A stretch of DNA of 64,000 nucleotides, from assembly GCA_948099385.1 (NCBI GenBank), contig CANUEZ040000168.1, forward strand, positions 8,590,001-8,654,000. Direction: 5' to 3'. The notes under the pieces are model-generated. The model was given only the letters and a program-made list of their open reading frames with translations, had not been told where the DNA came from and did not search any database. A program made the position numbers and the translations under genes. This DNA is from Fasciola hepatica (taxonomy: Eukaryota > Platyhelminthes > Trematoda > Plagiorchiida > Fasciolidae). This document shows positions 42,431 to 53,094 of this stretch, one piece after another (position 1 is the stretch's first letter; every line of letters starts with the position of its first letter).

Positions 42431-42793
42431 ATGAATTCTATTTTAATATTATGGCTCTCCGTGAGACTTTCAGTCCGGAAGCTATTCCGTACGCAGTCGT
42501 TGAAGGGTGCGGTTGCAACTGCTTGCACCGAAACATTCGATGAACTAAATGGAATTGTTGATAGTTTCCCAATGCAGTACCACAACGCTACCAATTTCAC
42601 CACTGGTGAGAGCCTCGCTAGGCTACTCAAGAATCAAGTTCTGAAAACAAATATATTCAGCCTGGAATCCAGAGAAGTCGTTCCCCACCGAGGAAGTGAA
42701 CCTCAAGAGGTAACATGCTTAATCAAATGCGGACTAATTTGTCAGATTTTCGCCCTAGATGATCGTTATTTGCATCGTAGAGATTTAGATTAA
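42431..42793 (+). pseudogene. Ty3/gypsy integrase C-terminal fragment
   Basis: The 120-codon frame contains MQYHNATNFTTGESLARLL followed by KNQVLKTNIFSLE. This is the YR-A-H--TG-SPA-LL-GR-LRT block at the end of gypsy integrases. A later EVVPHRGSEPQ and a terminal HRRDLD agree with that tail. The catalytic DDE core is not visible upstream. Substitutions such as SLA for SPA and NQ for GR show decay. Confidence 0.6.
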
Positions 42794-45700
42794 ATTACGT
42801 GTTGTTAAAATTCGCTAGTCGAACATTTTTCTTCGTGGATAATTCCGCTTTTCTTAAATTTTCGTGGCATATCACAACACAAGTCCTAAGTATAAAACTA
42901 TCGATCTTGATTTCAGTCACGTTAATTCTACTGCGATTCACTGACGATTGAAATTTTGTGACCTTGATCACCATGATAAATTAGTCCGGAGCTAGGAAGT
43001 CCGAAACTAGTTACATGTTAAATGACTTATTACTAAACCGACCAAAGTAAGATACATCATGGGAGGTTTATGTGAATGGGAAATAAATGCTGATCCTACT
43101 AAAAATGTTTCTTTTCTCTGACTATTTTTGCCATGATTCTGTCTAACAGAAAGAAGTAAAAATGAAGCGAACATGTATGGTGAACACTGTGTCGACTAAC
43201 AGTTTAACAGCCAACTAACGGTGAACCGTAGCCTTAATGGGGAAAATAACGTTCAATTTACTTCGAATGCGTGACCTGGATTTCAAGGTCGTGTCAGAGC
43301 AGCCCGTTTAATATCCATTTTGTTTTCGCCCCTTCGCAGAAATGCTTACTGGAAACCGAAAAACTCCGCAATTTTATCAAAAAGGATAGGAATAACAGTT
43401 TGCGAGCTCATCGAACAATTTTTACTATGATGGAACATTTTCCTACTATCTCTATGAATGACAGTGTGGCTTTTCCCATTATTCACGTAAAAAGAGTCAT
43501 ATCAAGATGTAGTGTGCAAAACACGAACATATCCTATATGGGTGATTATCTTAGCTGTATTGGGATAAAAATAATAGCTAAAGAGCAATGGATGTTTAAC
43601 CTGAGACAAGATTTGATCCAAAAAACCCATGCTCCATCGCAAACAAGGGTAGGGAAAAGTTAGTTGTTTTAACCTTCGACTGATCAGAAGCTAGCAACAT
43701 GCGAACCACAAAGTTGAGTGAATGTTGGAACCCCGAAAATATCCTATTCGCAACGTTAATCGTTTTGACCATCGATTTACTTTAAACGAACTGTGGTGAG
43801 AATAATTGGTTCACGAATACGTTCGTCATAAGACGAAATTCCCGGAGAAACTCATACCAGTGAATTCGGAATCGCACAACTCGCCACGCTTATTGACATG
43901 GGCGGCAAAAAACCACGATGAACCTTGTTGATGGGATGCTTTGGAAAACACCATGGACAATACAGAGTTTACCGTGCTCAAAAATGTGAAAGTACAGTTC
44001 GTCAGAGCAGAAGTTATTCCAGGAAAATTGTCTTCATGTAGGATGAAGCACCAGGTCGCAAGACGAAGCTACACATCTCATAGACGTTGACAAACCCGTC
44101 CAATTGTTTTAGAAGTTTACAGTGGCAAAACAACTGGAAAACTTAATCACTCAGTTTTCACCATTTCTTAAAAATTAGGAATTTATTCCTTGCGTGTAAG
44201 GAAGAAGTTGTCAGAAGTTTCCCGTGTAATTTAGCAGATTTTACGAGGGTGCAACATTGCATATTGGAGATTATTTCGGAAAACTCTGATGCCAAGTGAA
44301 TTTCGACAATACTTGTACTTTTAATATGCCCATCTTCGAACCTATTCCTGAGCGCATTAATTCTGATGTTTGTCTGTTTCAGTACAGAATCACAGCAGTG
44401 ATCGAACTAAACATGTTCGAAGGTCCGGAAGATGGTGCAGAGGACCGCGGAATGACAAAATCCCAGAATCTCGTGCAAGCTGTGGGGGGGGTGCGATGAT
44501 TGCAAATGAGCTGTGAAATTGATTGCTTAACCGTAAAACAAATTCCTTGTGTAGGGTATTCACCGGGAGTAAGTATACCCTTGGAGGTTGAAATTTCTGT
44601 TCCTGCTACTGAAACATTCGGCAGTAGTTAAATTTGGACTTCTTCCATTAAGGTGAAAAAATTAAGTTGTTATTCGCTTGAGAGGACAGTGAAACGTGAA
44701 TCAATTTTATTCTGTTGTTTATCACATTATTATTTAACTGAACGCCTACCGCCAGATGCGGTGGTTATTCGACCCCTGCAGGTGCAAGTGACACGCAAGT
44801 CCTCGCAATATACGCTGATCATTCTCCATTTCATGGGTAGTGGCAAGCATTGCGCCGATTATCGTGTTGATGCAGTACGAGGCATCAACGAGGGACAGGT
44901 GGTCCACACATAGTAGAATGGGCCAGCGCGCGTGCACTAAAGAAACAGCATGGCAAAATCTAACTGACATTTACAACGGTAAACGACACCGGAGTTCGTA
45001 AGTTATACCTTCAAAAGTTATATTCAACCTCCGAGTGGTCTCTCTAGACTACCGACGTAGAAGTGCGGTGCGTTAGTGGTATACCAACCAATATGAACTC
45101 GCTTATTGTAAATAAAATGATCATGTTGATCAACTGGGCAACGCTTTGCACGGGCCACCCTAGCCAAACCGCAGTTTATGTAGTATTTATTCAACGGTAT
45201 ATCATCCATTAACTCAGTATTCATTTCTAATCCGTTTGCAGTTTATTCTCGTATATTCATTTTTGTCTCCTGTTTGTGACAGACTTCAGTGAATCTAGTT
45301 TAGTTGGAATAAATGTTAACGGCTCACCGATTGCAACATCTCAGCAGCAACCAAACTGGCAAATCAAAACAATAATCACCATGACAAAGAAGGAAGAACT
45401 ATAAATAATGCTACCAATTCGATTATTAGTGTGAATACAAAAACCCCACTTTCCATGGTGCGTAGACATATTTTGCGCGGAACGCTTAGGCGTAGCTGCA
45501 TGACTGTGAATAGGTACTGACGAACTAGCTAGTTATTATAGTGAGCAATGTAAAACGTTGAATGATAAGAGCTGGTAATAAACTGTGGGCCAATTGTCTC
45601 ACGTCTGATCAACCAGTCGCGCTTTCCAATCGTCCCACCGGTGAAACAGTTCTGCTACTGACAAGCTTACCGGGGCCACTGTCCGGTGATTGCGGTAACT

Positions 45701-45959
45701 TGTCTATTAGAAACATTTTTGCTGTGCACCATAATTCCCTTCATAGAAAACCTCCCAATATGCAATAAACTCCCCAAAACCGAACAAGAAACACCTCCGT
45801 TGGGATTTTACCCCGAAACAAGAAACATTTTCTTGCAAAATATATTCAAGAATTTCGTTTTCCGAATAAAACTGTCTGTGCGCCTTTGTCTAGGGATACG
45901 ATATCAGTTTTCTGACTCATTACCATACAAGACCTATTTGGAACTTACGTGGTTCTCTA
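42794..45959. other. Non-coding stretch, nothing recognised
   Basis: Open frames of 130 codons (43271-43663 +), 86 codons (44653-44913 +) and 66 codons (45024-45224 -) are unassigned. A run of eight G's lies at about 44485. Confidence 0.4.
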
Positions 45960-46075
45960 CTACAAATCCTGGGGTCTGGATGCTTTAACTAATAGTGCAG
46001 TGGGCCACTGGAGCTATGGAGTATGCCCCTTCTACTGCACTCGGGCGCAACCATGTAATAAAATCAGTTAGGCCA
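45960..46075 (+). mobile_element. SINE-A copy, 5' truncated
   Basis: It has GGGTCTGG, AGTGCAGTGGGCCACTGG and CTACTGCACTCGGGCGC in the order of the SINE-A 3' half, then a CATGTAATAAAATC tail. The terminal hairpin keeps 9 of 10 pairs. Confidence 0.7.
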
Positions 46076-46367
46076 CTGGGTTTGGTGAGTCCCAATCATG
46101 TTGGCCAAGTGTCATCTGGATTAATCAGCAATAACGACAAAGACTTTAGTTGCTTTGGGGTGAGTAGGTTTCCGTCTCAGGCCAAGACGCCGATATTGTT
46201 CGCCTGTCAATGTGACCGAGACATTGATAAGGTGAACAATAATCCTGATGCTAGTGAGACGTTTTGCATCAAGTTTGAATGTTATGATACATCACATCAC
46301 GCGCTTCGCTCGCGAATAATACTTAGTTTTTCTGAAGGTCGTCATGTTGACACAATTCCTTCTGGCT

Positions 46368-46471
<104 letters not shown>

Positions 46472-46503
46472 GAAGAGAACCATCTTGATTGCAAAAGCGC
46501 GTG

Positions 46504-47149
46504 TTTATTTATGCGTGTAGAGAAGAGAACCATGTTGCGCACCACACGGTGACCAAACGGGTCGCCCAATCAGTAATGACGTAGCAAACAGACGGGCCAA
46601 CAGTGAGTTGGCACAAACGTAAAGAAAGGAGGAACAAATGAGACCGCAGATGTTGCAGCCTGGACAGAATAAAAGAAGGGAACGAGAACTCCACGCACAG
46701 CAGCCTGGACAGAGTGTTTGTATGGGTACAATGCATACATGAATACATGTGTAATTATCACAGCCATAAATCGAGTACAACGTGCCGACCAAAATTGTCA
46801 GTCTAGATCAGTTGGATATGTGTGAACCAGTGCATCCGTGTAAATGAGCAAAATGATTAAAAAACACCAAGATATACTCCTACCCAAAAGAGTTTGGGTA
46901 ATATAAAAGAGCAGCTCGCAGGTCAAGTGCGTAGCGCACGAGCACAAAGACGAACACCTACAGACAAGGGGAAAGTAGAGCACACGTGGTTTGGGAGGGA
47001 GGGGTTTGGGTACAGCTGGACGAGGATGTATTGCGCCGTGAAGTCGCAGCCAGAACAGCCAACCGGGGTGAGCTTGAACAAAACAAACCGCGGACATTTG
47101 ATGATTCTTCGTTCTACTTGAGCCAAGCCATACACACGTGCATCATAAA
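46504..47149 (-). other. AP1M1: Likely 3' UTR of the AP-1 mu gene with poly(A) signal
   Basis: AATAAA on the minus strand at 46504-46509 is the candidate poly(A) signal I noted downstream of the stop codon at 47150. That would give a 3' UTR of about 640 nt ending near 46490. No splice or coding signal interrupts it. Confidence 0.45.
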
Positions 47150-47248
47150 TCACAGAGTGCGTAACTGGTAGTCTCCGTTCTGAGTGATGTAACGTACCCA
47201 GGGTAGAGCGTGGTATCCAGTCTTTTCTATTATCTTTAAATGATGCAC
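47150..47248 (-). CDS. AP1M1: AP-1 complex subunit mu, last coding exon
   Basis: The exon encodes 32 residues and a TGA stop (47150-47152). It contains KIIEKTGYHALPWVRYITQN and ends GDYQLRTL, which matches the C-terminal end of mu1 subunits almost residue for residue. The Trp and Arg of PWVRY belong to the pocket that binds tyrosine-based sorting signals in the mu homology domain. The acceptor is a clear TGTTACAG at 47249-47256, phase 0. It continues the exon at 50457-50744. AP-1 is the clathrin adaptor of the trans-Golgi and endosomes; mu selects YxxPhi cargo. The animal may have only one mu1; AP1M1 is used as the ortholog symbol. Confidence 0.95.
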   Translation of the reverse strand: MHHLKIIEKTGYHALPWVRYITQNGDYQLRTL

Positions 47249-47432
47249 CTGTAACAGAAACAGATACAACAGGAGTGAAATGTCCGTCCCAGTGACTACC
47301 AGTTCACACCGCTAATATTCATCATGAGAAAGAAAGTTCACAACACTATCGTCGCTTATATGCTTTCTCACGTCGTGACTATAATTGAAAAGACACAACA
47401 AACTCCGTAATCGAGGTTATCGACGCTCGCAA

Positions 47433-47795
47433 ATTTTTATTGCACTCATTTGCATGAGCACAGTGAAGGGGTATACTGTACGAGGCTCACTACACTGTCA
47501 GAGAACCGTTAACTATGTCCATGAGACCTTACAGTGAAGATAACATAAAGCTCCAACAGATCAGGTCTGTTATCAATCCAGATGAGTCGCTGTTGCTATG
47601 ACTTCTAACACAGCGAAAACGTCCTTCAAATTCTACGAAGTAGGAAGAATGCATTTTAGATAGACATAAATTCTCCCCAACTGTATTTAAAGTGCACAAC
47701 CACCGAGCCTCAACTGAGACTCAAACCCTGGATGAACGATTATGAGTAGAACACTATAACCACAAGGCTATTCGAGCTGGTTCTCAACGGTTTAG
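47433..47795 (-). mobile_element. SINE-A copy with tRNA-like head
   Basis: On the minus strand the head (47790-47700) has an A-box-like TAGCCTTGTGG and a B-box-like GGGTTTGAGTC. The body and a hairpin region follow, and it ends in a GCAATAAAAATTT tail at 47433. The hairpin is partly degraded. Confidence 0.7.
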
Positions 47796-48179
47796 TGGAT
47801 CTGTATGCCATGTGATTTAGCGCACTTCCGACACTGGCTTTGAACGTTAGCAGAGCATTTCTCACACAGCGAACGACTCTTATGATGAACGACTTCTCCG
47901 TGGAGGCCTAAGTACAATGGAGACAGTTCATTAAACAACCTACAGAGCTTGGTTACTATATAAGTATGGAAAGTAGATTAATTTTATATGATATGATACA
48001 TCATGCAGTGTGAACGTTCAAACCATTGAATACCAAAGAACAACAGCTGTGCAGTACTTCCGTGGTATTCGCCTTCAAACGCCTCAGTATGGTCGGGGGT
48101 GGGTGTCTCAGGTTCCGAGATGGCCACTCGTCCTGAACGCCTCTCGAAATATTCCAAAATGACCGTGTCTGTTACAGAC

Positions 48180-48674
48180 TCAGCTGAGGAAGCTCTACTC
48201 ACTACCCTCTCGCGGCGGAGGTGTTCCCACTAAAGTGAGAGGACGAAAGCGAATGCCTGGCGCTCTCCACCGGGTTGACTGACTCATAGTCAGTCTTCGG
48301 GGTATGGATAAGCCCTGATTCCAAACCAACCACGGGTGGGGCATGAGGCGTAGAACACTGCCCACCGGCATCTGTGGAAGAGAGGTGTAGTAGGTACCCA
48401 GGATGTTTGGCCTCATCCGAAGGGCGCATAAACTGAGCAATCAGTCACTGGCCTCTAGTGGGTTACAGACCCCACGCTTCGTCCCGCTGCTTTGCGGGTT
48501 AAACTTTGGCCGGCTAAAGGCTCCGGCTGCGGACCCCTAAGAAAACTACCCGCTTTGGCCTGGGCAACCTGGCAGTATTGCGCGCACAAACAAAGCATTT
48601 GATGTGACTCCATGTATCCTATTTCCCCCTTTTGTACTGTTTTGTTTGGCACACAGCCTGAAATCAGGCGAGTG

Positions 48675-48728
<54 letters not shown>
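48180..48728 (+). repeat. GC-rich interspersed repeat ending in a (TA)26 microsatellite
   Basis: About 490 bp markedly GC-richer than the intron around it ends in GGCGAGTGT directly joined to TA repeats (48676-48728). This is like the 3' end of a non-LTR element or its non-autonomous derivative in plus orientation. Open frames of 65-81 codons on the minus strand are probably incidental. Confidence 0.5.
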
Positions 48729-48732
<4 letters not shown>

Positions 48733-49689
48733 CTGTGGTATTTATTGATTTAAACGTTCATACTGCGTGATGAATCATATCTTGTAAAACTAATCTCCGA
48801 CTACCCACACTTGTGTGCAAAGTGTTGGGTTTTACGATTATCTGTTGCAGAACTGAACGTCTCAGTTTACGAATCTGCTCTAGATGGTCAGTCATACATC
48901 CGTTTGCTGATAGTTATCTCCTATCTAATTTCAGAAGCATGAAGTCGTTAAGAAAACATCGTCAGCTGTTGTGACTTGATGCTGAGAGAGAGAGAGAACA
49001 AACGAGTGAGTTTGCACACGGATCGAACAGCACGCATTACGATAGTGTGACAAACTACCAAGACCATAATCTAAATAATCAGTCCCAGACTCACAGGGCA
49101 TAGGACCAGCAGAAATGAATAGCGCATTCCTCTAGCGCTCACACTCAATGTCACCAACGGGCTGGATTCCCACACAACAGAATGAAGAATGATACCACAG
49201 CGAGGATACGGACACAACTTACGAAATGCAAAGGCAGTAGCATGCGCCAATAGGCAGAGCACATACATGGATAAATCAGACCAACTACAAGCTAGGTTTG
49301 CCGGTTAAACGGAGTCGCCGGACAGCGCTTTGTTATTCGTTCGTGAGGAATCACGAACAGTGCTTTTGGATTCTAAAATGCAAGTGGTCCTCGAAAGACT
49401 GTTGTGTGTTGGTGAAGGGAGACCCAAAGCATGGATTTATCGATCTAAATTTAAGGGTCATAATTACTTGTCTTTTATCTAACCACGTGGTCAAGAACCT
49501 CATTCGTTTTATTCTATTGCATTTATTCAGTTCAGTTCAGTACGACCATCAACCTCGCACTTCTGTGTTCTCGTTTTGGCTGCTACCTTGCAGTATCGTT
49601 CAGCCAAGCGTAAAATAAATAAAAGCATAAAGTGAAAAGAGTGGAAAATAAAATAATAGGCGGGAATCACGAAGACGAAGAAGAAACCA

Positions 49690-50350
49690 ACGTCACACGC
49701 GGCTGAGGTTGGCCAAAGTCCAACGCGCGTTTTGTGTACGCGACGACACTTCTTCCGATATCGAACCACCCGGTGAGATGTAACTGCCTGGATAACAAGA
49801 CTTATCCATTTCAGCTAGGGCTTTCCGTGCCATAACAAAGTTTAGTGTAGGGCCAACCCCGTCCCGCAGCAACATTTTACACTTTGGAGGTTCAAAACGC
49901 ATCCCAACGATTGCTACACTGTTGTGCAAATCTTCAATTTACCTGGATCTTCACCGAAGAGAATAATATCGTCCGCATATTCTAAGTCAGAAGTTTTACT
50001 GCCTGAGCACGGGTGCCGCTATTCTCGTACGAGGATAGGTCTATTTTCCAGAGCCATTTCAATTACAAAGTTGAGAACGGAGGACGGTAGAGGGTAACCC
50101 TGACGAACACCACCTCTCGTGGTGAACTTGGGTGAAGTATCGCCGTAAGCACGAACTCGACTTCGACTGTGTTGCATATAAACATGGGAAAGTGGAAATA
50201 AATTCCTCTGCCACATCGTTCATTCAGAAAAATCACCATAGAACAAGAGTCAAAGCTACCCTATTGTAATTTCGCATCAAATCGTCCAATCGGTCTACTA
50301 AACACATTCTTAAACTCGTTGTACAGCTAGACTTCATTTTTCATAGCATC
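49690..50350 (-). pseudogene. RTE-clade LINE reverse transcriptase fragment, copy C
   Basis: Read right to left, RVRAYGDTSPKFTTRGGVRQ, then GYPLPSSVLNFVIEMALE, is RT motif B. SDLEYADDIILFGEDPGK at about 50010-49940 is the palm with an intact YADD. VGMRFEPPKCKMLLRD and a YLGS-equivalent PGSYISPGG follow. Frameshifts lie between the blocks. It belongs to the RTE group common in flukes but to a different family from copies A and B. It ends about 110 bp from the splice donor of the AP-1 mu exon. Confidence 0.85.
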
Positions 50351-50456
50351 AACAGAAATTGGCGAGGGGCTCCGGTATATGAATAATACGAAGAGCATAA
50401 AAGCGTTATTGAACGTGCTGGCGTGTGCACGCCCTTGAAAATTTGTTTCTACTGAC

Positions 50457-50744
50457 CTGCAGACCGGACACAGTGAAATATGGAATCTCGAACTTGACGG
50501 AGATTGGTGGTCTCGATTCCACCTCTTGTTCGCGTTCGACCGACGGGAGACCAAAACTGGCGCGCAAAATGTGTTCTTTGCCCCCGGGAAAACTTCGTAT
50601 TGTCCACACGACCACGCTGATCTCCGGCATATACTTGGCACTGCCCATCGTCGTTTTGAATCGAGGTGAATCAACATCCGACGGGACTGGAACGTGAATC
50701 TCGACCTGGTTGGCTGTGCTACGACGCTTGAATTGTGCTTTTGC
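50457..50744 (-). CDS. AP1M1: AP-1 complex subunit mu, internal exon (mu homology domain)
   Basis: 288 bp, 96 codons, phase 0 on both sides. It starts AKAQFKRRSTANQVEIHVPV and continues through WTIRSFPGGKEHILRASFGL and PPISVKFEIPYFTVSGLQ, a near-identical match to AP-1 mu1 C-terminal domains. The acceptor is ATAG at 50745-50748, chosen over an internal CAG at 50706 because the FKRRSTAN block is conserved in the family. The donor is GTCAGT. There are no stops or shifts, so purifying selection is evident. The product is part of the beta-sandwich that reads YxxPhi sorting signals at the trans-Golgi network and endosomes. Confidence 0.97.
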
Positions 50745-50776
50745 CTATGTTGGCCATCAAAACGAAACCGTCAAGG

Positions 50777-50778
<2 letters not shown>

Positions 50779-50812
<34 letters not shown>
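50779..50812. repeat. (GA)17 microsatellite, (CT)17 on the gene strand just before an AP-1 mu acceptor
   Basis: A perfect dinucleotide run 35 bp upstream of the acceptor at 50745. The bases immediately before that acceptor are poor in pyrimidines. Confidence 0.95.
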
Positions 50813-52164
50813 ATGAAGAGACAATGCTAGTGACCCTAAAGTAATGGATTTAAGTTGTCGTGGAACGAAGAAAAACCTTACTCCGCAAAACGTACAACGG
50901 ACTGAAACAGTAGAAATAGTGGCAAGAATTCAAGCAACTCTTGTCTTGCATCATATTATACACCATAATGAAGTTGCACCAAAATAAGGGGAGACAGAAC
51001 GAATCCATGCTGATTATATATACGGTAAAAGCAACAAGAGCCCACTTTTTTCCATCAGTTTTTTAAAACCTCCAAGCAACCGGTTGTTGGAGGTTTACTG
51101 ATATGGGTAGTGGTTGAAGCACGAGTGAGGGTGATCGGTCTTCTGCCCAGAAGAGTGTGAACGTTCTAATTGGTGGACGTCGGCGTGCTGGGCTTCCCAG
51201 GTGGGGTCCACACGATCTACCCACTCAATTTCAGACACACAGGAACGTATCGCGAATGGCGTAATCAACGGCGTGCTTGTATTCAGAGCATTTTTTCATT
51301 TATTTTATGATTTCTTTGCAGTCTTCTCCTTACCACTTCCCGATTGTTTTTTCTGGAAAACAGTAATCAGAAACACCACGCTCCGCTATTGGATATTGTT
51401 CGTTTGAACTGAACTGACTATCTTGAGCGAAACTGCCTTTAAAATGCAAGCGTTCTGGATGTTCATGAAGATTTTGTGACGCACTGCTGTCATCCAAAAT
51501 AGTCAGCATTCTCTTGACGTAACCTTTTTCTGCATTGCGACGATAGCTTCGCTTTGTCTGGCCTTGGGACCAACAACTGCTGCTTAGCCTGTATGCCTTT
51601 GTACACTGTAGTGTTCACATTTTTGAATACATGTTTGTTGAACTATTGCAACGAGGAATCAGTGTATCACGTCGACCATTTTAGATTTGAACTAATCCCG
51701 ACACTTGACTACACTATAATTCATATTCGCGAGCAACTCAGTTCACTTCGCTGTCGAATGTTATGCATTGGCGACCGACGGCCACGAAGGTGCTGGATTG
51801 CTTTCTACAACTCTGCTTCAAAATAAATATTCGTAAGGACCAAACTACTTAAACTTGAGAACTGTCCCCGATTCGATATCGATCTAATAAACTACCGTGT
51901 TTCCCCGAAAGTATGGCCTGGTCATATATCATTAGGATAGGTCCTGTTATCGGGGGAAAGCAGCACTTCACGCTGCTAAAGAATAGTAAGATTGAGCTTA
52001 TCCGCTACCACTTAGGACTGAACTTACTCCCATTTGAAACAATGTGTCCGCGCCCCATTATTTTAGGACCGCACTGAATAATAAATACTTCACATCTTTC
52101 ATTTATTGCACAAACAGCGCACAATATTTCTGGAAGGCATCACGGTCACGGAGAGGCTGCTGAA
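50813..52164. other. AP-1 mu intron, nothing recognised
   Basis: AT-rich, only short frames (longest 90 codons at 51554-51826 +), no motif. Confidence 0.4.
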
Positions 52165-52265
52165 TGGGAAAGTGAACGGTGATGGTGTCGGGGACAGGAT
52201 TTGAACCCGGGCTTTCCTGGTTCACGGTTCGTCGTGATGACCGTCTGATCAATACCGACCAAGGA
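52165..52265 (-). mobile_element. tRNA-like SINE head
   Basis: On the minus strand there is an A-box-like TTGATCAGACGG and a perfect B box GGGTTCAAATCC, spaced like a tRNA with a long variable region. It lies inside the AP-1 mu intron. Confidence 0.5.
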
Positions 52266-53094
52266 AAACTCGTAGCAGAGCGTCTTGCAGATCAATTATC
52301 GCATCGAATTCTCCAACTTCACATCGGTCACTGCATAGAGCTGTTGGTGCTATTATTGTGTGATTTCTACCTCTTTCTTCGGGTTCCTCTTTAGCATGCC
52401 CTTTAGAATGCTACTGTGAACTTTATACTGAAGTGGCGCACAGTGAGGAAGCGGTGTTTAAAGAAATTCAAGGGTGCAAAGATGATTCAATGGACGTGTG
52501 TTCACAGAAACACAAGCAAACCGGTGACATGAACGATAATCAAGTGACAAATAAAACAGAGTCCGACACGATCCGACCAATGAGACTCAAGATCGATTAG
52601 CACACATGAACACAGGCGCGTGGACAGTTACGTTTATGGACATAGCGATGCGCGCGTCTGTCTATCTGTCAGGTTGAACCAACAATGTACGGATGGCGAA
52701 AGCACATCGTAACACTTCCAGTTTCATTAGTTGAAACCGGTTTGGTAGTGCTGAGTTGGCGTGGGATCCTGCTCGAACATCGACAAGGTCTCACTGAGAT
52801 TGGTGTAAGGCAGGGCTGGCTCAGTAACTTGTGGTGCCGGTCTAACATGATCCAAATGTCGTCAGATCATCTGGCAGTCCTGCATCTGCGCCCGCACAAT
52901 TGAATTGCCTACAACTGTTAGTACAACTGGTTGCCAAGTTGAGTCAGTGGGTAATTTTACGTGGAAATATCAGAGAATCATTTACTACTTAGTTTTTGTT
53001 ATGCAGTACGGATTTAATTTTCGGAAACTTGAATAACATTCTAAATCTGATTCTGATTTTGGACCACTAATTACTGCTTATACTTTTATGTGAC
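52266..53094. other. AP-1 mu intron, nothing recognised
   Basis: A 72-codon plus frame at 52685-52903 has no motif. No repeat match noticed. Confidence 0.4.

Larger units (their letters stand above)
47249..50456 (-). other. AP1M1: AP-1 mu intron (3.2 kb) loaded with mobile elements
   Basis: The donor is GTCAGT at 50451-50456 and the acceptor AG at 47249-47250. Inside are SINE-A (47433-47795), a GC-rich repeat with a TA tail (48180-48728) and a minus-strand RTE fragment (49690-50350). The parts 47800-48180 and 48730-49690 hold nothing recognised. Confidence 0.85.

Noticed and set aside
48195..48440. 81-codon minus frame as a gene
   Set aside because: It lies in a GC-rich repeat ending in a TA tail, without a start context or domain.
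50425..50697. 90-codon plus frame
   Set aside because: It is antisense to the AP-1 mu exon, whose protein match on the minus strand is unambiguous.
50457..50705. Shorter version of the AP-1 mu exon using the CAG at 50706 as acceptor
   Set aside because: It would remove the conserved AKAQFKRRSTANQ block; the acceptor at 50745 keeps it and joins in frame with the exon ending in EYMVK.
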